This document shows, one piece after another, positions 34,681 through 47,585 of a DNA stretch of 64,000 nt. The position numbers and the translations under genes are program-made. The notes under the pieces are model-generated. The model did not search any database, was not told the DNA's origin, and saw only the letters and a list, made by a program, of their open reading frames with translations. The stretch comes from Ptiloglossa arizonensis (taxonomy: Eukaryota; Arthropoda; Insecta; Hymenoptera; Colletidae), in assembly GCF_051014685.1 (NCBI RefSeq), contig NW_027478788.1:479133-543132 (forward strand), written 5' to 3'. Numbering within the stretch: position 1 is the first letter of the stretch; every line of letters begins with the position of its first letter.

Positions 34681-37600
34681 GGTAAGCAACGCTTGAAAAA
34701 CTCAAAATTTTCACAGTTCTGTTGCTCGAAACGAATAACTAGAACGGGCTAGGGGAAAAGTACGCATACCGTTGTAATCGGGCGAGTTTCTACTTTCGGA
34801 CGCAATAGAAAGTTTGCGGATTGGTCAATCCGTTCGTGAGATATGGCAGTTTGGAGGTAAGAAACGCTTGAGAAACTCAAAATTTTCGCAGTTCTGATGC
34901 TCGAAACGAATAACTAGAACGGCCTAGGGGAAGAATACGCATAGTGTTGTAATCGGGCGAGTTTCTACTTTCAGATGCAACAGAAATTTTGCGGATTGGT
35001 CACTCCGTTCGCGAGATATGGCAGTTTGGAGGTAAGAAACGCTTGAGAAACTCAAAATTTTCGCAGTTCTGATGCTCGAAACGAATATCTAGAACGGCCT
35101 AGGGGAAAAGTACGCATAGTGTTGTAATCGGGCGAGTTTCTACTTTGAGATGCAACAGAAATTTTGCGGATTGGTCAATCCGTTCGCGAGATATGGCAGT
35201 TTGGAAGTAAGATACGCTTGAGAAACTCAAAATTTTCGCAGTTCTGATGCTCGAAACGAATAACTAGAACGGCCTAGGGGAAAAGTACGCACACCGTTGT
35301 AATCGGGCGAGTTTCTACTTTCAGATGCAACAGAAATTTTGCGGATTGGTCAATCCGTTCGCGAGATATGGCAGTTTGGAGGTAAGAAACGCTCGAGAAA
35401 CTCAAAATTTTCGCAGTTCTGATGCTCGACAAGCATAACTAGAACGGCCTAGGGGAAAAGTACGCATACCGTTGTAATCGGGCGAGTTTCTACCTTCAGA
35501 TGCAACAGAAATTTTGCGGATTGGTCAATCCGTTCGCGAGATATGGCAGTTTGGAGGTAAGCAACGCTTGAAAAACTCAAAATTTTCGCAGTTCTGTTAT
35601 TCGAAACGAATAACTAGAACGGGCTAGGGGAAAAGTACGCATACCGTTGTAATCGGGCGTGTTTCTACTTTCGGACGCAATAGAAAGTTTGCGGATTGGT
35701 CAATCAGTTCGTGAGATATGGCAGTTTGGAGGTAAGAAACGCTTGAGAAACTCAAAATTTTCGCAGTTCTGATGCTCGAAACGAATAACTAGAACGGCCT
35801 AGGGGAAAAGTACGCATAGTGTTGTAATCGGGCGAGTTTCTACTTTCAGATGCAACAGAAATTTTGCGGATTGGTCAATCCGTTCGCGAGATATGGCAGT
35901 TTGGAGGTAAGAAACGCTTGAGAAACTCAAAATTTTCGCAGTTCTGATGCTCGAAACGAATAACTAGAACGGGCTAGGGGAAAAGTACGCATACATTTGT
36001 AATCGGGCGAATTTCTACTTTCAAATGCAACAGAAATTTTGCGGATTGGTCAATCCGTTCGCGAGATATGGCAGTTTGGAGGTAAGAAACGCTCGAGAAA
36101 CTCAAAATTTTCGCAGTTCTGATGCTCGACAAGCATAACTAGAACGGCCTAGGGGAAAAGTACGCACACCGTTGTAATCGGGCGAGTTTCTACTTTCAGA
36201 TGCAACAGAAATTTTGCGGATTGGTCAATCCGTTCGCGAGATATGGCAGTTTGGAGGTAAGAAACGCTTGAGAAACTCAAAATTTTCGCAGTTCTGATGC
36301 TCGAAACGAATAACTAGAACGGCCTAGGGGAAAAGTACGCATAGTGTTGTAATCGGGCGAGTTTCTACTTTCAGATGCAACAGAAATTTTGCGGATTGGT
36401 CAATCCGTTCGCGAGATATGGCAGTTTGGAGGTAAGAAACGCTTGAGAAACTCAAAATTTTCGCAGTTCTGATGCTCGAAACGAATAACTAGAACGGGCT
36501 AGGGGAAAAGTACGCATACATTTGTAATCGGGCGAATTTCTACTTTCAAATGCAACAGAAATTTTGCGGATTGGTCATTCCGTTCGCGAGATATGGCAGT
36601 TTGGAGGTAAGAAACGCTTGAGAAACTCAAAATTTTCGCAGTTCTGATGCTCGAAACGAATAACTAGAACGGCCTAGGGGAAAAGTACGCATAGTGTTGT
36701 AATCGGGCGAGTTTCTACTTTCAGATGCAACAGAAATTTTGCGGATTGGTCAATCCGTTCGCGAGATATGGCAGTTTGGAGGTACGAAACGCTTGAGAAA
36801 CTCAAAATTTTCGCAGTTCTGATGCTCGAAACGAATAACTAGAACGGCCTAGGGGAAAAGTACGCATACCGTTGTAATCGGGCGAGTTTCTACCTTCAGA
36901 TGCAACAGAAATTTTGCGGATTGGTCAATCCGTTCGCGAGATATGGCAGTTTGGAGGTAAGCAACGCTTGAAAAACTCAACATTTTCGCAGTTCTGTTGC
37001 TCGAAACGAATAACTAGAACGGGCTAGGGGAAAAGTACGCATACATTTGTAATCGGGCGAATTTCTACTTTCAGATGCAACAGAAATTTTGCGGATTGGT
37101 CAATCCGTTCGCGAGATATGGCAGTTTCGAGGTAAGAAACGCTCGAGAAACTCAAAATTTTCGCATTTCTGATGCTCGACAAGCATAACTAGAACGGCCT
37201 AGGGGAAAAGTACGCACACCGTTGAAATCGGGCGAGTTTCTACTTTCAGATGCAACAGAAATTTTGCGGATTGGTCAATCCGTTCGCGAGATATGGCAGT
37301 TTGGAGGTAAGCAACGCTTGAGAAACTCAAAATTTTCGCAGTTCTGTTGCTCGAAACGAATAACTAGAACGGGCTAGGGGAAAAGTACGCATACAGTTGT
37401 AATCGGGCGAGTTTCTACTTTCAGATGCATCAGAAATTTTGCGGATTGGACAATCCGTTCGCGAGATGTGACAGTTTGTAGGAGAGAAACGCTCGAGAAA
37501 CTCAAAATTTTCGCAGTTCTGTTGCTCGAAACGAATAACTAGAACGGGCTAGGGGAAAAGTACGCATACCGTTGTAATCGGGCGAGTTTCTACCTTCAGA

Positions 37601-40600
37601 TGCAACAGAAATTTTGCGGATTGGTCAATCCGTTCGCGAGATATGGCAGTTTGGATGTAAGCAACGCTTGAAAAACTCAAAATTTTCACAGTTCTGTTGC
37701 TCGAAACGAATAACTAGAACGGGCTAGGGGAAAAGTACGCATACCGTTGTAATCGGGCGAGTTTCTACTTTCGGACGCAATAGAAAGTTTGCGGATTGGT
37801 CAATCCGTTCGTGAGATATGGCAGTTTGGAGGTAAGAAACGCTTGAGAAACTCAAAATTTTCGCAGTTCTGATGCTCGAAACGAATAACTAGAACGGCCT
37901 AGGGGAAGAATACGCATAGTGTTGTAATCGGGCGAGTTTCTACTTTCAGATGCAACAGAAATTTTGCGGATTGGTCACTCCGTTCGCGAGATATGGCAGT
38001 TTGGAGGTAAGAAACGCTTGAGAAACTCAAAATTTTCGCAGTTCTGATGCTCGAAACGAATATCTAGAACGGCCTAGGGGAAAAGTACGCATAGTGTTGT
38101 AATCGGGCGAGTTTCTACTTTGAGATGCAACAGAAATTTTGCGGATTGGTCAATCCGTTCGCGAGATATGGCAGTTTGGAAGTAAGATACGCTTGAGAAA
38201 CTCAAAATTTTCGCAGTTCTGATGCTCGAAACGAATAACTAGAACGGCCTAGGGGAAAAGTACGCACACCGTTGTAATCGGGCGAGTTTCTACTTTCAGA
38301 TGCAACAGAAATTTTGCGGATTGGTCAATCCGTTCGCGAGATATGGCAGTTTGGAGGTAAGAAACGCTCGAGAAACTCAAAATTTTCGCAGTTCTGATGC
38401 TCGACAAGCATAACTAGAACGGCCTAGGGGAAAAGTACGCATACCGTTGTAATCGGGCGAGTTTCTACCTTCAGATGCAACAGAAATTTTGCGGATTGGT
38501 CAATCCGTTCGCGAGATATGGCAGTTTGGAGGTAAGCAACGCTTGAAAAACTCAAAATTTTCGCAGTTCTGTTATTCGAAACGAATAACTAGAACGGGCT
38601 AGGGGAAAAGTACGCATACATTTGTAATCGGGCGAATTTCTACTTTCAGATGCAACAGAAATTTTGCGGATTGGTCAATCCGTTCGCGAGATATGGCAGT
38701 TTCGAGGTAAGAAACGCTCGAGAAACTCAAAATTTTCGCAGTTCTGATGCTCGAAACGAATAACTAGAACGGCCTAGGGGAAAAGTACGCATAGTGTTGT
38801 AATCGGGCGAGTTTCTACTTTCAGATGCAACAGAAATTTTGCGGATTGGTCAATCCGTTCGCGAGATATGGCAGTTTGGAGGTACGAAACGCTTGAGAAA
38901 CTCAAAATTTTCGCAGTTCTGATGATCGAAACGAATAACTAGAACGGCCTAGGTGAAAAGTACGCATACCGTTGTAATCGGGCGAGTTTCTACCTTCAGA
39001 TGCAACAGAAATTTTGCGGATTGGTCAATCCGTTCGCGAGATATGGCAGTTTGGAGGTAAGCAACGCTTGAAAAACTCAAAATTTTCGCAGTTCTGTTGC
39101 TCGAAACGAATAACTAGAACGGGCTAGGGGAAAAGTACGCATACATTTGTAATCGGGCGAATCTCTACTTTCAGATGCAACAGAAATTTTGCGGATTGGT
39201 CAATCCGTTCGCGAGATATGGCAGTTTCGAGGTAAGAAACGCTCGAGAAACTCAAAATTTTCGCAGTATTGATGCTCGACAAGCATAACTAGAACGGCCT
39301 AGGGGAAAAGTACGCACACCGTTGAAATCGGGCGAGTTTCTACTTTCAGATGCAACAGAAATTTTGCGGATTGTTCAATCCGTTCGCGAGATATGGCAGT
39401 TTGGAGGTAAGCAACGCTTGAGAAACTCAAAATTTTCGCAGTTCTGTTGCTCGAAACGAATAACTAGAACGGGCTAGGGGAAAAGTACGCATACGGTTGT
39501 AATCGGGCGAGTTTCTACTTTCAGATGCATCAGAAATTTTGTGGATTGGACAATCCGTTCGCGAGATGTGGCAGTTTGTAGGAGAGAAACGCTCGAGAAA
39601 CTCAAAATTTTCGCAGTTCTGTTTCTCGAAACGAATAACTAGAACGGGCTAGGGGAAAAGTACGCATACCGTTGTAATCGGGCGAGTTTCTACCTTCAGA
39701 TGCAACAGAAATTTTGCGGATTGGTCAATCCGTTCGCGAGATATGGCAGTTTGGAGGTAAGCAACGCTTGAAAAACTCAAAATTTTCACAGTTCTGTTGC
39801 TCGAAACGAATAACTAGAACGGGCTAGGGGAAAAGTACGCATACCGTTGTAATCGGGCGTGTTTCTACTTTCGGACGCAATAGAAAGTTTGCGGATTGGT
39901 CAATCAGTTCGTGAGATATGGCAGTTTGGAGGTAAGAAACGCTTGAGAAACTCAAAATTTTCGCAGTTCTGATGCTCGAAACGAATAACTAGAACGGCCT
40001 AGGGGAAAAGTACGCATAGTGTTGTAATCGGGCGAGTTTCTACTTTCAGATGCAACAGAAATTTTGCGGATTGGTCACTCCGTTCGCGAGATATGGCAGT
40101 TTGGAGGTAAGAAACGCTTGAGAAACTCAAAATTTTCGCAGTTCTGATGCTCGAAACGAATATCTAGAACGGCCTAGGGGAAAAGTACGCATAGTGTTGT
40201 AATCGGGCGAGTTTCTACTTTGAGATGCAACAGAAATTTTGCGGATTGGTCAATCCGTTCGCGAGATATGGCAGTTTGGAAGTAAGAAACGCTTGAGAAA
40301 CTCAAAATTTTCGCAGTTCTGATGCTCGAAACGAATAACTAGAACGGCCTAGGGGAAAAGTACGCACACCGTTGTAATCGGGCGAGTTTCTACTTTCAGA
40401 TGCAACAGAAATTTTGCGGATTGGTCAATCCGTTCGCGAGATATGGCAGTTTGGAGGTAAGAAACGCTCGAGAAACTCAAAATTTTCGCAGTTCTGATGC
40501 TCGACAAGCATAACTAGAACGGCCTAGGGGAAAAGTACGCACACCGTTGTAATCGGGCGAGTTTCTACTTTCAGATGCAACAGAAATTTTGCGGATTGGT

Positions 40601-42990
40601 CAATCCGTTCGCGAGATATGGCAGTTTGGAGGTAAGAAACGCTTGAGAAACTCAAAATTTTCGCAGTTCTGATGCTCGAAACGAATAACTAGAACGGCCT
40701 AGGGGAAAAGTACGCATAGTGTTGTAATCGGGCGAGTTTCTACTTTCAGATGCAACAGAAATTTTGCGGATTGGTCAATCCGTTCGCGAGATATGGCAGT
40801 TTGGAGGTAAGAAACGCTTGAGAAACTCAAAATTTTCGCAGTTCTGATGCTCGAAACGAATAACTAGAACGGGCTAGGGGAAAAGTACGCATACATTTGT
40901 AATCGGGCGAATTTCTACTTTCAAATGCAACAGAAATTTTGCGGATTGGTCATTCCGTTCGCGAGATATGGCAGTTTGGAGGTAAGAAACGCTTGAGAAA
41001 CTCAAAATTTTCGCAGTTCTGATGCTCGAAACGAATAACTAGAACGGCCTAGGGGAAAAGTACGCATAGTGTTGTAATCGGGCGAGTTTCTACTTTCAGA
41101 TGCAACAGAAATTTTGCGGATTGGTCAATCCGTTCGCGAGATATGGCAGTTTGGAGGTACGAAACGCTTGAGAAACTCAAAATTTTCGCAGTTCTGATGC
41201 TCGAAACGAATAACTAGAACGGCCTAGGGGAAAAGTACGCATACCGTTGTAATCGGGCGAGTTTCTACCTTCAGATGCAACAGAAATTTTGCGGATTGGT
41301 CAATCCGTTCGCGAGATATGGCAGTTTGGAGGTAAGCAACGCTTGAAAAACTCAACATTTTCGCAGTTCTGTTGCTCGAAACGAATAACTAGAACGGGCT
41401 AGGGGAAAAGTACGCATACATTTGTAATCGGGCGAATTTCTACTTTCAGATGCAACAGAAATTTTGCGGATTGGTCAATCCGTTCGCGAGATATGGCAGT
41501 TTCGAGGTAAGAAACGCTCGAGAAACTCAAAATTTTCGCATTTCTGATGCTCGACAAGCATAACTAGAACGGCCTAGGGGAAAAGTACGCACACCGTTGA
41601 AATCGGGCGAGTTTCTACTTTCAGATGCAACAGAAATTTTGCGGATTGGTCAATCCGTTCGCGAGATATGGCAGTTTGGAGGTAAGCAACGCTTGAGAAA
41701 CTCAAAATTTTCGCAGTTCTGTTGCTCGAAACGAATAACTAGAACGGGCTAGGGGAAAAGTACGCATACAGTTGTAATCGGGCGAGTTTCTACTTTCAGA
41801 TGCATCAGAAATTTTGCGGATTGGACAATCCGTTCGCGAGATGTGACAGTTTGTAGGAGAGAAACGCTCGAGAAACTCAAAATTTTCGCAGTTCTGTTGC
41901 TCGAAACGAATAACTAGAACGGGCTAGGGGAAAAGTACGCATACCGTTGTAATCGGGCGAGTTTCTACCTTCAGATGCAACAGAAATTTTGCGGATTGGT
42001 CAATCCGTTCGCGAGATATGGCAGTTTGGAGGTAAGCAACGCTTGAAAAACTCAAAATTTTCACAGTTCTGTTGCTCGAAACGAATAACTAGAACGGGCT
42101 AGGGGAAAAGTACGCATACCGTTGTAATCGGGCGAGTTTCTACTTTCGGACGCAATAGAAAGTTTGCGGATTGGTCAATCCGTTCGTGAGATATGGCAGT
42201 TTGGAGGTAAGAAACGCTTGAGAAACTCAAAATTTTCGCAGTTCTGATGCTCGAAACGAATAACTAGAACGGCCTAGGGGAAGAATACGCATAGTGTTGT
42301 AATCGGGCGAGTTTCTACTTTCAGATGCAACAGAAATTTTGCGGATTGGTCACTCCGTTCGCGAGATATGGCAGTTTGGAGGTAAGAAACGCTTGAGAAA
42401 CTCAAAATTTTCGCAGTTCTGATGCTCGAAACGAATATCTAGAACGGCCTAGGGGAAAAGTACGCATAGTGTTGTAATCGGGCGAGTTTCTACTTTGAGA
42501 TGCAACAGAAATTTTGCGGATTGGTCAATCCGTTCGCGAGATATGGCAGTTTGGAAGTAAGATACGCTTGAGAAACTCAAAATTTTCGCAGTTCTGATGC
42601 TCGAAACGAATAACTAGAACGGCCTAGGGGAAAAGTACGCACACCGTTGTAATCGGGCGAGTTTCTACTTTCAGATGCAACAGAAATTTTGCGGATTGGT
42701 CAATCCGTTCGCGAGATATGGCAGTTTGGAGGTAAGAAACGCTCGAGAAACTCAAAATTTTCGCAGTTCTGATGCTCGACAAGCATAACTAGAACGGCCT
42801 AGGGGAAAAGTACGCATACCGTTGTAATCGGGCGAGTTTCTACCTTCAGATGCAACAGAAATTTTGCGGATTGGTCAATCCGTTCGCGAGATATGGCAGT
42901 TTGGAGGTAAGCAACGCTTGAAAAACTCAAAATTTTCGCAGTTCTGTTATTCGAAACGAATAACTAGAACGGGCTAGGGGAAAAGTACGC
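31360..42990 (+). repeat. 42-monomer-offset copy: 31360-35640 and 38710-42990
   Basis: About 4.28 kb recurs exactly 7350 bp apart, with no deletions between. Paired markers are gatgatcgaa with aggtgaaaag (31571 and 38921), gcgaatctc, cgcagtatt (31912 and 39262), gtggattgg (32191 and 39541), gtttctcgaa (32271 and 39621), tcaaatgcaa (33571 and 40921), atgtgacag (34492 and 41842) and gttattcgaa (35596 and 42946). Left edge: ggatgtaag becomes tttcgaggtaag. Right edge: ataccgttg becomes atacatttg. The copies look nearly identical by eye. Confidence 0.88.
33053..38619 (+). repeat. 17-monomer tandem copy: 33053-35644 and 36028-38619
   Basis: About 2.59 kb recurs 2975 bp apart. Shared private states are tcaaatgcaa (33571 and 36546), ctcaacatttt, cgcatttctg, atgtgacagtttgta (34492 and 37467), the aagaatacgc form and gttattcgaa (35596 and 38571). 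One difference I saw is ggaggtaagcaac against ggatgtaagcaac (34679/37654). The 380 bp between the copies resembles 32491 onward (18 monomers back), so the junction is itself a recombinant. Confidence 0.86.
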
Positions 42991-44690
42991 ATACATTTGT
43001 AATCGGGCGAATTTCTACTTTCAGATGCAACAGAAATTTTGCGGATTGGTCAATCCGTTCGCGAGATATGGCAGTTTCGAGGTAAGAAACGCTCGAGAAA
43101 CTCAAAATTTTCGCATTTCTGATGCTCGACAAGCATAACTAGAACGGCCTAGGGGAAAAGTACGCACACCGTTGAAATCGGGCGAGTTTCTACTTTCAGA
43201 TGCAACAGAAATTTTGCGGATTGGTCAATCCGTTCGCGAGATATGGCAGTTTGGAGGTAAGCAACGCTTGAGAAACTCAAAATTTTCGCAGTTCTGTTGC
43301 TCGAAACGAATAACTAGAACGGGCTAGGGGAAAAGTACGCATACAGTTGTAATCGGGCGAGTTTCTACTTTCAGATGCATCAGAAATTTTGCGGATTGGA
43401 CAATCCGTTCGCGAGATGTGACAGTTTGTAGGAGAGAAACGCTCGAGAAACTCAAAATTTTCGCAGTTCTGTTGCTCGAAACGAATAACTAGAACGGGCT
43501 AGGGGAAAAGTACGCATACCGTTGTAATCGGGCGAGTTTCTACCTTCAGATGCAACAGAAATTTTGCGGATTGGTCAATCCGTTCGCGAGATATGGCAGT
43601 TTGGAGGTAAGCAACGCTTGAAAAACTCAAAATTTTCACAGTTCTGTTGCTCGAAACGAATAACTAGAACGGGCTAGGGGAAAAGTACGCATACCGTTGT
43701 AATCGGGCGAGTTTCTACTTTCGGACGCAATAGAAAGTTTGCGGATTGGTCAATCCGTTCGTGAGATATGGCAGTTTGGAGGTAAGAAACGCTTGAGAAA
43801 CTCAAAATTTTCGCAGTTCTGATGCTCGAAACGAATAACTAGAACGGCCTAGGGGAAGAATACGCATAGTGTTGTAATCGGGCGAGTTTCTACTTTCAGA
43901 TGCAACAGAAATTTTGCGGATTGGTCACTCCGTTCGCGAGATATGGCAGTTTGGAGGTAAGAAACGCTTGAGAAACTCAAAATTTTCGCAGTTCTGATGC
44001 TCGAAACGAATATCTAGAACGGCCTAGGGGAAAAGTACGCATAGTGTTGTAATCGGGCGAGTTTCTACTTTGAGATGCAACAGAAATTTTGCGGATTGGT
44101 CAATCCGTTCGCGAGATATGGCAGTTTGGAAGTAAGATACGCTTGAGAAACTCAAAATTTTCGCAGTTCTGATGCTCGAAACGAATAACTAGAACGGCCT
44201 AGGGGAAAAGTACGCACACCGTTGTAATCGGGCGAGTTTCTACTTTCAGATGCAACAGAAATTTTGCGGATTGGTCAATCCGTTCGCGAGATATGGCAGT
44301 TTGGAGGTAAGAAACGCTCGAGAAACTCAAAATTTTCGCAGTTCTGATGCTCGACAAGCATAACTAGAACGGCCTAGGGGAAAAGTACGCATACCGTTGT
44401 AATCGGGCGAGTTTCTACCTTCAGATGCAACAGAAATTTTGCGGATTGGTCAATCCGTTCGCGAGATATGGCAGTTTGGAGGTAAGCAACGCTTGAAAAA
44501 CTCAAAATTTTCGCAGTTCTGTTATTCGAAACGAATAACTAGAACGGGCTAGGGGAAAAGTACGCATACATTTGTAATCGGGCGAATTTCTACTTTCAGA
44601 TGCAACAGAAATTTTGCGGATTGGTCAATCCGTTCGCGAGATATGGCAGTTTCGAGGTAAGAAACGCTCGAGAAACTCAAAATTTTCGCA
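41377..44690 (+). repeat. 9-monomer tandem duplication (1575 bp, 2.1 copies)
   Basis: 41377-43115 matches 42952-44690 at 1575 bp, so two full 9-monomer units and the start of a third lie end to end. Every marker I checked agrees: atacatttg (41416, 42991, 44566), cgcatttctg, cacaccgttgaaatcg, atgtgacagtttgta, gcggacgcaatag, ggtcactcc, tatctagaac, tttgagatgc, aagtaagatacg and gttattcgaa (42946, 44521). I found no difference between the units. The match stops at 44690, beside a monomer with several private substitutions. Confidence 0.9.
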
Positions 44691-46149
44691 GTTGTGATGC
44701 TCGACAAGTATAACTAGAACGGCCTAGGGGAAAACTACGCATACCGTTGTAATCGGGCGAGTTTCTACCTTCAGATGCAACAGAAATTTTGCGGATTGGT
44801 CAATCCGTTCGCGAGATATGGCAGTTTGGAGGTAAGCAACGCTTGAAAAACTCAAAATTTTCGCAGTTCTGATGCTCGACAAGCATAACCAGAACGGCCT
44901 AGGGGAAAAGTACGCATACCGTTGTAATCGGGCGAGTTTCTACTTTCAGCTGCAACAGAAATTTTGCGGATTGGTCAATCCGTTCGCGAGTTATGGCAGT
45001 TTGGATGTAAGAAACGCTTGAGAAACTCAAAATTTTCGCAGTTCTGATGCTCGAAACGAATAACTAGAACGGCCTAGGGGAAAAGTACGCATAGTGTTGT
45101 AATCGGGCGAGTTTCTACTTTCAGATGCAACAGAAATTTTGCGAATTTGTCAATCCGTTCGCGAGATATGGCAGTTTGGAAGTAAGAAACGCTTGAGAAA
45201 CTCAAAATTTTCGCAGTTCTGATGCTCGAAACGAATAACTAGAACGGCCTAGGGGAAAAGTACGCACACCGTTGTAATCGGGCGAGTTTCTACCTCCAGA
45301 TGCAACAGAAATTTTGCGGATTGGTCAATCCGTTCGCGAGATATGGCAGTTTGGAAGTAAGAAACGCTTGAGAAACTCAAAATTTTCGCAGTTCTGATGC
45401 TCGAAATGAATAACTAGAACGGCCTAGGGGAAAAGTACGCACACCGTTGTAATCGGGCGTGTTTCTACTTTCAGATGCAACAGAAATTTTGCGGATTGGT
45501 CAATCCGTTCGCGAGATATGGCAGTTTGGAGGTACGAAACGCTTGAGAAACTCAAAATTTTCGCAGTTCTGATGCTCGAAACGAATAACTAGAACGGCCT
45601 AGGGGAAAAGTACGCATACCGTTGTAATCGGGCGAGTTTCTACATTCAGATGCAACAGAAATTTTGCGGGTTGGTCAATCCGTTCGCGAGATATGGCAGT
45701 TTGGAAGTAAGAAACGCTTGAGAAACTCAAAATTTTCGCAGTTCTGATGCTCGAAACGAATAACTAGAACGGCCTAGGGAAAAAGTACGCATAGTGTTGT
45801 AATCGGGCGAGTTTCTACTTTCAGATGCAACAGAAATTTTGCGGATTGGTCAATCCGTTCGCGAGATATGGCAGTTTGGAGGTAAGAAACGCTGGAGAAA
45901 CTCAAAATTTTCGCAGTTCTGATGCTCGACAAGCATAACTAGAACGGCCTAGGGGAAAAGTACGCATACCGTTGTAATCGGGCGAGTTTCTACCTTCAGA
46001 TGCAACAGAAATTTTGCGGATTGGTCAATCCGTTCGCGAGATATGGCAGTTTGGAAGTAAGAAACGCTTGAGAAACTCAAAATTTTCGCAGTTCTGATGC
46101 TCGAAACGAATAACTAGAACGGCCTAGGGGAAAAGTACGCATAGTGTTG

Positions 46150-47460
46150 TAATCGGGCGAGTTTCTACTTTCAGATGCAACAGAAATTTTGCGGATTGGT
46201 CAATCCGTTCGCGAGATATGGCAGTTTGGAGGTACGAAACGCTTGAGAAACTCAAAACTTTCGCAGTTCTGATGCTCGAAACGAATAACTAGAACGGCCT
46301 AGGGGAATAGTACGCATACCGTTGTAATCGGGCGAGTTTCTACCTTCAGATGCAACAGAAATTTTGCGGGTTGGTCAATCCGTTCGCGAGATATGGCAGT
46401 TTGGAAGTAAGAAACGCTTGAGAAACTCAAAATTTTCGCAGTTCTGATGCTCGAAACGAATAACTAGAACGGCCTAGGGAAAAAGTACGCACAGTGTTGT
46501 AATCGGGCGAGTTTCTACTTTCAGATGCAACAGAAATTTTGCGGATTGGTCAATCCGTTCGCGAGATATGGCAGTTTGGAGGTAAGAAACACTCGAGAAA
46601 CTCAAAATTTTCGCAGTTCTGATGCTCGACAAGCATAACTAGAACGGCCTAGGGGAAAAGTACGCACACCGTTGTAATCGGGCGAGTTTCTACTTTCAGA
46701 TGCAACAGAAATTTTGCGGATTGGTCAATCCGTTCGCGAGATATGGCAGTTTGGAGGTAAGAAACGCTGGAGAAACTCAAAATTTTCGCAGTTCTGATGC
46801 TCGACAAGCATAACTAGAACGGCCTAGGGGAAAAGTACGCATACCGTTGTAATCGGGCGAGTTTCTACTTTCAGATGCAACAGAAATTTTGCGGATTGGT
46901 CAATCCGTTCGCGAGATATGGCAGTTTGGAGGTACGAAACGCTTGAGAAACTCAAAACTTTCGCAGTTCTGATGCTCGAAACGAATAACTAGAACGGCCT
47001 AGGGGAATAGAACGCATACCGTTGTAATCGGGCGAGTTTCTACCTTCAGATGCAACAGAAATTTTGCGGGTTGGTCAATCCGTTCGCGAGATATGGCAGT
47101 TTGGAAGTAAGAAACGCTTGATAAACTCAAAATTTTCGCAGTTCTGATGCTCGAAACGAATAACTAGAACGGCCTAGGGAAAAAGTACGCATAGTGTTGT
47201 AATCGGGCGAGTTTCTACTTTCATATGCAACAGAAATTTTGCGGATTGGTCAATCCGATCGCGAGATATGGCAGTTTGGAGGTAAGAAACGCTCGAGAAA
47301 CTCAAAATTTTCGCAGTTCTGATGCTCGACAAGCATAACTAGAACGGCCTAGGGGAAAAGTACGCACACCGTTGTAATCGGGCGTGTTTCTACTTTCAGA
47401 TGCAACAGAAATTTTGCGGATTGGTCAATCCGTTCGCGAGATATGGCAGTTTGGAGGTAA
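46150..47460 (+). repeat. 4-monomer-offset copy: 46150-46760 and 46850-47460
   Basis: Two stretches 700 bp apart share ctcaaaacttt (46251 and 46951), aggggaatag (46301 and 47001), gcgggttgg and agggaaaaag. They have begun to differ: gtacgc against gaacgc (46311/47011), cacagtg against catagtg, acactcgag against acgctcgag, and ggcgag against ggcgtg (46681/47381). The density of differences suggests an older event than the 4080-5505 duplication. Confidence 0.72.
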
Positions 47461-47585
47461 GCAACGCTTGAAAAACTCAAAATTTTTGCAGTTCTGTTGC
47501 TCGAAACGAATAACTAGAACGGGCTAGGGGAAAAGTACGCATACCGTTGTAATCGGGCGAGTTTCTACTTTCGGATGCAACAGAA

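Larger units (their letters stand above)
20276..44690 (+). repeat. Region 3: cassette-rich, strongly homogenised section
   Basis: About 140 monomers are built from a few long ordered series: 37/36-, 42-, 17- and 9-monomer copies overlap here. A recurring run of monomers is ggtacgaaac, then ggtaagcaacgcttgaaaaa, then catacatttg with ggcgaatttc, then gcagtttcgagg, then cacaccgttgaaatcg, then a diverged unit with tttgtaggagag. This run occurs nine times. Long stretches are identical between copies by eye, which implies recent homogenisation. No gene, insert or inversion occurs. Confidence 0.87.
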
